Of a stretch of 64,000 nt of DNA, positions 58,847 to 64,000 are shown piece by piece. The notes beneath the pieces were generated by a model. That model was given only the letters and a program-made list of their open reading frames with translations, had not been told where the DNA came from and ran no database searches. The position numbers and the translations under genes are program-made. The DNA comes from Hibiscus mutabilis (Eukaryota > Streptophyta > Magnoliopsida > Malvales > Malvaceae). Positions within the stretch are counted from its first letter, which is position 1. Each line of letters begins with the position of its first letter. The stretch is from assembly GCA_019671005.1 (NCBI GenBank), contig CM033744.1, forward strand, positions 9,850,128-9,914,127, given 5' to 3'.

Positions 58847-60680
58847 AAATATATATTGTGACGATTCACTCCTCTTTTGTTTAACCACCGATACTTAACT
58901 CATTGGCTAATTAATCCGGACCGGATACTGCAAAGACCAATTATGGGACGACCCTTCCAACCCAATTTGCTCCATTCACAACGTCAAAATTTGAACTCAT
59001 GATCTTGTTTAAGGAATCTAGTGTCTCATCGTACTAGACCAATTAATTCTTGGTCCACCCTTTAACACTATGGTTTAGCCGAGGGGAATTAAAAAAACCA
59101 AATCATCTCAAATTCCAAAATTATTCATTAATTTATACAAAATTGATATGGTTTTGTTGCGTGAGCAAGTGGTGTGGGTCAATCAAATTTAATAATCTAT
59201 GTATTTATGTTATATATTTACATTTTACTATATTCGTCAATTTTTGAATTATTATTTAATACATTGGTACAAATTTTTTCTTTTCTTACACAAACGTTTA
59301 ATCTATTAGCATGTATTTTTATTAATATTTTTTGAATAACATATTTTAATTAATATTTATATAATAAATCAATAACACGTAACAATAAATTAAATTTTAG
59401 AGAAAAAATCCACTCCCAATCTATATAGTTATTCTTAATTTTTTAATATAATTATATCACTCATTTTACTTAAACACATGACTAACTGAGGATGGCAGCC
59501 CCAAAAGTTTGAATTACATTATTTTTTTTCTTCTTAAATTTATTTTCTACATATTAAATAAAGGGGTAATTTTAATTTAATTAAACTTGTTCAAAGATGA
59601 GTTCAGATATAGTTTGACTCAATTCAAACATAATTGATAAATAATTTTATTTATTTTAATTGTAAATTATCTATAAATAAAAACATAAGGAAATACTATT
59701 TCCAATGTTAAAAAAATATTTCTATTTTTCTACTCAAAGAAAAGTAAAAATAGAAAAATTTTATTTTACACAAATTTATCTACCTGAATGTCATATGTTA
59801 TATTCAAGATTCAAGATTTAGAATTAAATAGACAAAACTCTATAAAATTTATTTTACAGCCGTGTGCCGAATAATTACTCATAAAAATAAAAATCTTACT
59901 TCAAACTATGAAAATTCTCTCTTTCAACGCCCATTCAAATGAAACATAATTATTTATGTTAAGATAAGGTGTTTTGAATTTTTAAAATGTATTATGCACA
60001 TCAACAAAACTATCCCATGTAAATTTTAAATTCAAAACCATCCACGTTAAGATAATTGAATTTATCAGTTGAAGTGATTTTCATTTAATTTATTAAACCA
60101 ATAAGATAGCTTTCATTGAGAGAATTGGAAAAGGTCAAATAAATTGAATATTGGCTTAATGTTTATTTTAGCTCATATACTTTTGAAAATTTCTCATTTT
60201 GGTCACTTTACTATTTTTCCAGTCAGTTTGGCCATTCAATTTTGAACTTCGTTATCACTTTAGCCTCCAGACTGTATCTGTTAAAGAATGATACTCAGTA
60301 AGGTTTCACAAGTGTAAAAAGAAAATGAAAAAAGTAATAAAAAATATAAAACAATTCGAAAAACCAATTACCGATTTTTTTATATTTCTTGATTTTATAG
60401 AAATTTTATAATTTTTAATGCTTTTATGATTTTTTTAAATAAATTAAGCATAATTTTATTTCCAAAAAAATATAAATTCAAAAACATAAATCATGATTTT
60501 TTGGATTATTTTTACATTTTTATAATTTTATTCGATTTTTTTGTTATTTTGATTTTTTAACAAAAATGTCATGCGGAAATCTTAGTGTGCCACATGTTTT
60601 TTAACGGAAAACATCAAGGGGTTAAAAATTTTGGTAAATTTGGGTCAATAATTCAATTTGGATTTAATATTTGAAATATG
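58847..60680. other. Intergenic, AT-rich
   Basis: No gene is recognised. 60170-60300 contains text of the kind found at ends of other elements (TTGGTCACTTTACTATTTTT and similar), probably an eroded MITE, but no partner end could be fixed. Confidence 0.45.
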
Positions 60681-61100
60681 GGGTTCTTGGGAAAATTTTA
60701 GAAAACTACGACATTTTTTACAATGTCGGTGGCAGGACGCCACCTGCAAAACGCGTCTTACATATTTATTTATTTTTTTAAACTGGCTTAGCTTAGCTTC
60801 TTTGATAAAAGCTGCATGGCCAGAGCTAAACCTTGAGCCGGTGGCAGGACGCCATTTAAAGCTAGCGTTGTAGAACCTGCAAGACGCCTCCTCCACATGG
60901 CGTTTTCGTTAGTGGCAGGCACGATAAAAGCTGCACGACAGCTGCATGCATGGCAGCCAACCTAGTGCATGACAGCCAATGGAGGCAAAATTTGAAATTT
61001 GCCTAAAATGATATGATTTTTGAGGACTTTAAAGTCTATATATTGGGATATATAGAAGAAGAGGGGTGTATATGGATTTGAGAAAAAATATTGAGAATTT
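60681..61100 (+). repeat. Short GC-rich repeats upstream of the PMD gene
   Basis: GGTGGCAGGACGCCA occurs at about 60729 and 60839, with related TGCAAGACGCCTCC and GCATGGCAGCCAACC text. GGTGGCAGGACGCCACC is an imperfect palindrome. It may be the leader or promoter of the following decayed gene. Confidence 0.55.
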
Positions 61101-61493
61101 GTGGTGAAAAAATTATAATTTTTTTTAAAGATATATTCGAAGAGGTTAAAATTTTTGAAGTATATTTGGTTGTAGATCTTTTGGTTTCTTAGAAGTAAGT
61201 AAATTTTTTTTTTAAATTAATCTATTTTTTAATATAAGAGGAGTTTGTAGAATTTTTTTGTGGGTTGTTGAAGATATATTCTAATGATAATTATTTTTTG
61301 TTGAATGATTTAGAGCACATTTTCTGAATTTCTTGTCAAATCATGTAAGTTTTTTTTTTTTTTTGAATATATATTTGAATAGGTGAAAATTTTTGACGTT
61401 AATAAATTTTTACGTTGTATATATTCAAAATGATAATTGTTTTGTACATTTGTTTAAAAATTGCATCTGGAGAAGTTTTGTTGTACAGTAACC

Positions 61494-63515
61494 ATGAGTA
61501 CATTTCCTTTCATATTCATGAAGAGCAAGTAAGTAATTTAAAATTTATTATGTCATGTGTAACAAGAAATAATTTATTATGATAAATTAATTATAGGGTG
61601 AGCATAGTATACATCTACCGTCAAGGAATGAAGATCAAAGAACCTTTCGAGCTCATAGTTTATTTCTTATAGATCGTCGGATTTTATAATGCTTCATTTT
61701 TTCATGGATTTAAGATTGTCCCGGGTTGATAACTGGATAGATTGAATGGTGGAGACGGAGACGCACATATTTTATTTTTCTATTCGGTGAATGCACGATA
61801 ACTCTAGAAGATGTGGTTATACAGCTTGGTATCCCAACCAATGGGAATGCGTTGGTTGGAGCAAATACATATAATGTATTTGAGTTTTGTAGTAAGTACC
61901 TCAAAAAATCCTCCTCGGGAAGATGTCAAAGGTCTACGTTTGAGAATTTCATGGTTGCAGAATGAATTCATTGTAACAAATACATCTACTCGACAAGAAC
62001 TTGTGTATGCAACTCGAGCATATATACTGCATTGGTGGGATTTTGATACTAGATACATTTGGTAATCTGGTTCACACACAATATCTGCTGATGTTGGATG
62101 ATTTGAACAAAATTTTTGAATATAGCTAGGGATCTGCAACATTGGTATTCTTATACCATAAAATGTGCAAGGCGTCAATTATGATTGGTGAGAAGAAGAT
62201 ATCAGTTATGGGTGGATGCCTAATCTTATTGCAATCATAGGCGTGGTATAGGCTTCCTTATCTAACGCCCATTGTGTAAGCATCCGCACCCATACAATTT
62301 TCGCTTGCTGAAAGGTAATACTATAATTATAGTTATTATAAATATTTTATTGATCTAATATTTATCTGCAATGACTTAGAAATATAATTTCAATATCTTT
62401 GCAGATGGAGACATAAGTTGAAGAACGCGGGGTGGTGCACAATAATGTTAGAGATATAAGACTAAAGATCCAAACGATAAAAAAGATCAGGTATCATAAT
62501 ATTTTTAAATTAACTTTCTGACTTTGTATATTTTAAAGTAATGTTTGTGTATGTATATTAATATTTGTGTTTTATAGTTTATTTGGATGTCGTACGAGAA
62601 TCTAGTAATCAAGGCTTGCATACCAGAAAGTGTGCTTGAATGTAAAACATTATAGGGTGCAATTGTTGCATTTGATCCATTTTTCTACTTTTGAATATCA
62701 TTGTGCTGATAGAGTGTTGCGACAGTTCAACTTTCATCAACCTATTCCTAGAGCTCCACCTGGTATTGAACATATCCATAGTGCCGATAGAGGTAGATTC
62801 GATGAGAATTGAGTTGTGAAGCCAGAGTGATTTTAAATTTAATTTCATTACTATTCGATGGGATTTGAAAAAGAAAACCATTCTTAGTGGGTAGAAGATT
62901 TGAGTCAAATAAATAGCTTGAAGATTTTGAATTTAATTTACATTTGTCATTCGAGTTTTGGTATTCAAAAAACCAAACTTGGATTGTTCTATGGGTTGAC
63001 ATTCTCTGTGGTCTCCGATACAATCCCCCCAAGACTTGTAAGCGATGGTCCTTGGGAAGAACCAATACAACATGGCTATCCACCATTTGTTAATGTTTTG
63101 GAACAATCACCATTTGGTGACACCTCATCATTTCATCAAACATTTGAATTTGGTAATGTTTCGGAACAACCACCAATCAATTTTCTATTTGGTGCTAGCT
63201 CATCTTCTCAGCCAGCTTACAATGATGATGGAGGATACATACTACAATTTGGGTATCTTTAAACATCCTTATATGGGGAATGCATGGGTGTTGGTAGTAT
63301 GGCATCTTTATTGTCGACTATGACCATTAGCAGTTTATTTTCCTTTCTCGAATATATGTATGGCACACCACCTTTCTATGCAAATGATGGATTATCGTGG
63401 TATCAACAATGAGCATACTTTATATCAACCACGAATAATGGTTCAACCCCCTAGACGGTACGATCAAACGTCATCCTTACACTGGTATAAATTTTCGAGA
63501 AAGAGGCACAAATAG
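61494..63515 (+). pseudogene. Plant mobile domain (PMD/MAIN-like) gene, decayed
   Basis: The start ATG is at 61494; a short first exon ends at 61528 (GTAAGT) and exon 2 begins at 61597. The PMD core follows: EWWRRRRTYFIFLFGECTIT, EDVVIQLGIPTNGNALVG, then (frames shifting) ARAYILHWW, GGCLILLQS*AWYRLPYLTP, and RVLRQFNFHQPIPRAPPGIE with its trailing HxxDRGRFDENW block. The C-terminal tail is Pro/Ser-rich (63000-63260) and ends QPPRRYDQTSSLHWYKF before a stop at 63515. Stops near 61689, 61717 and 62255 and several frameshifts break it. PMD proteins occur as host genes (MAIN/MAIL, silencing and meristem maintenance) and inside MULE and Ty3 elements; this decayed copy is probably element-borne. Confidence 0.82.
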
Positions 63516-64000
63516 AAAATAAATAAATCTTATTTGTAATATATTTTAATTCGACAACATTGTTTGTTTGTTTTGGTTTTTGAATTATTTTGTCTTTGTG
63601 GTTAAATTATTTATTTATTTATTTATTAATTTATAACCTTATTTTATTTTAATTTTTTTATTTTATGCAATATATGAAAAATTGTAATTTAAATAATAAT
63701 AAAAATTTGCTAGATATCAATTTTAAAAAAATGCAATTAAAATTAAAAAAATTATCACGTCAATTTTAAAAAAATTGCAATTGCAAAATAAATTGAATTG
63801 TCGCGTGGGGTGGGTAGGCAGTGTAGAGAATCTTGCAACTATGCAGTGCAGGCTAGGTTAGGGGTGGGTAGGCGGACTTGATGGTGGCAGGGTTGAAAAA
63901 AAAGTTGTGTATATGGCAGAGATTCCCTTAATTACTTGAGGGGATCCTGCTGCATGCAGGGTGGTATAGGTGCATTAGGTTCGGGAATGGGATAATATTT
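63516..64000. other. Region resembling MULE subterminal DNA at the window end
   Basis: AT-rich to 63790, then GC-richer. CTGCTGCATGCAGGGT...GGTTCGGGAATGGG (63948-63990) matches, inverted, the subterminal text at 51365-51412 of the large MULE. It suggests that another member of that MULE family lies here or beyond the edge. Confidence 0.6.

Overview
The window is a repeat-dense piece of a dicot nuclear genome. The genes have short GT-AG introns, the intergenic DNA is AT-rich, and LTR retrotransposons, Mutator-like elements (MULEs) and MITEs are stacked inside one another. Cotton (Gossypium) or a close relative is my best guess. It rests on remembered resemblance of the Ty3 and MULE families and is not proven. 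No bacterial, organellar, rRNA, tRNA or CRISPR features were seen.

Layout. 1-4414: antisense, gag-less Ty1/copia element carrying an 844-bp hAT-like insertion. 4962-7524: seven 3' exons of a NOM1-type (MIF4G + MA3) nucleolar gene, whose 5' exons must lie left of the window; the copia element sits in one of its introns. 9144-10624: steroid 5-alpha-reductase-family gene broken by a 17-nt deletion. 10797-11055: a MITE lodged in the target duplication of the next element. 11064-51726: one MULE of about 5.4 kb expanded to 40.7 kb by nested insertions. 52757-56393: methionine synthase (METE) pseudogene on the minus strand. 57287-58846: fold-back MULE-type element with a perfect 9-bp duplication. 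61494-63515: decayed plant-mobile-domain (PMD) gene.

Inside the big MULE, from left to right, are: a solo or partial chromovirus-type LTR (11469 to about 13620); a duplicated transposase fragment; a Ty3 chromovirus with 4.3-kb LTRs and a scrambled pol (14384-25786, TSD ACATA); a reversed Tat-type solo LTR (26802 to about 28895); a minus-strand Tat-like element (29828-47861, TSD CCTTC) that itself holds a plus-strand gag-only Tat element (34053-43798); and a solo LTR (48107-49673, TSD ATCTT). Removing these rejoins a mudrA-like transposase read on the minus strand and a second, convergent plus-strand reading frame, the gene arrangement known from maize MuDR.

The most unusual signal is in the LTRs. 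Two distinct chromovirus-type LTR families each carry an array of small stem-loops whose stems change in a base-paired way from unit to unit while the loop stays constant: C(UNCG)G-type tetraloops in one family, a loop of about 17 nt in the other. That looks like selection or copying that preserves RNA or DNA secondary structure, and I know of no description of it.
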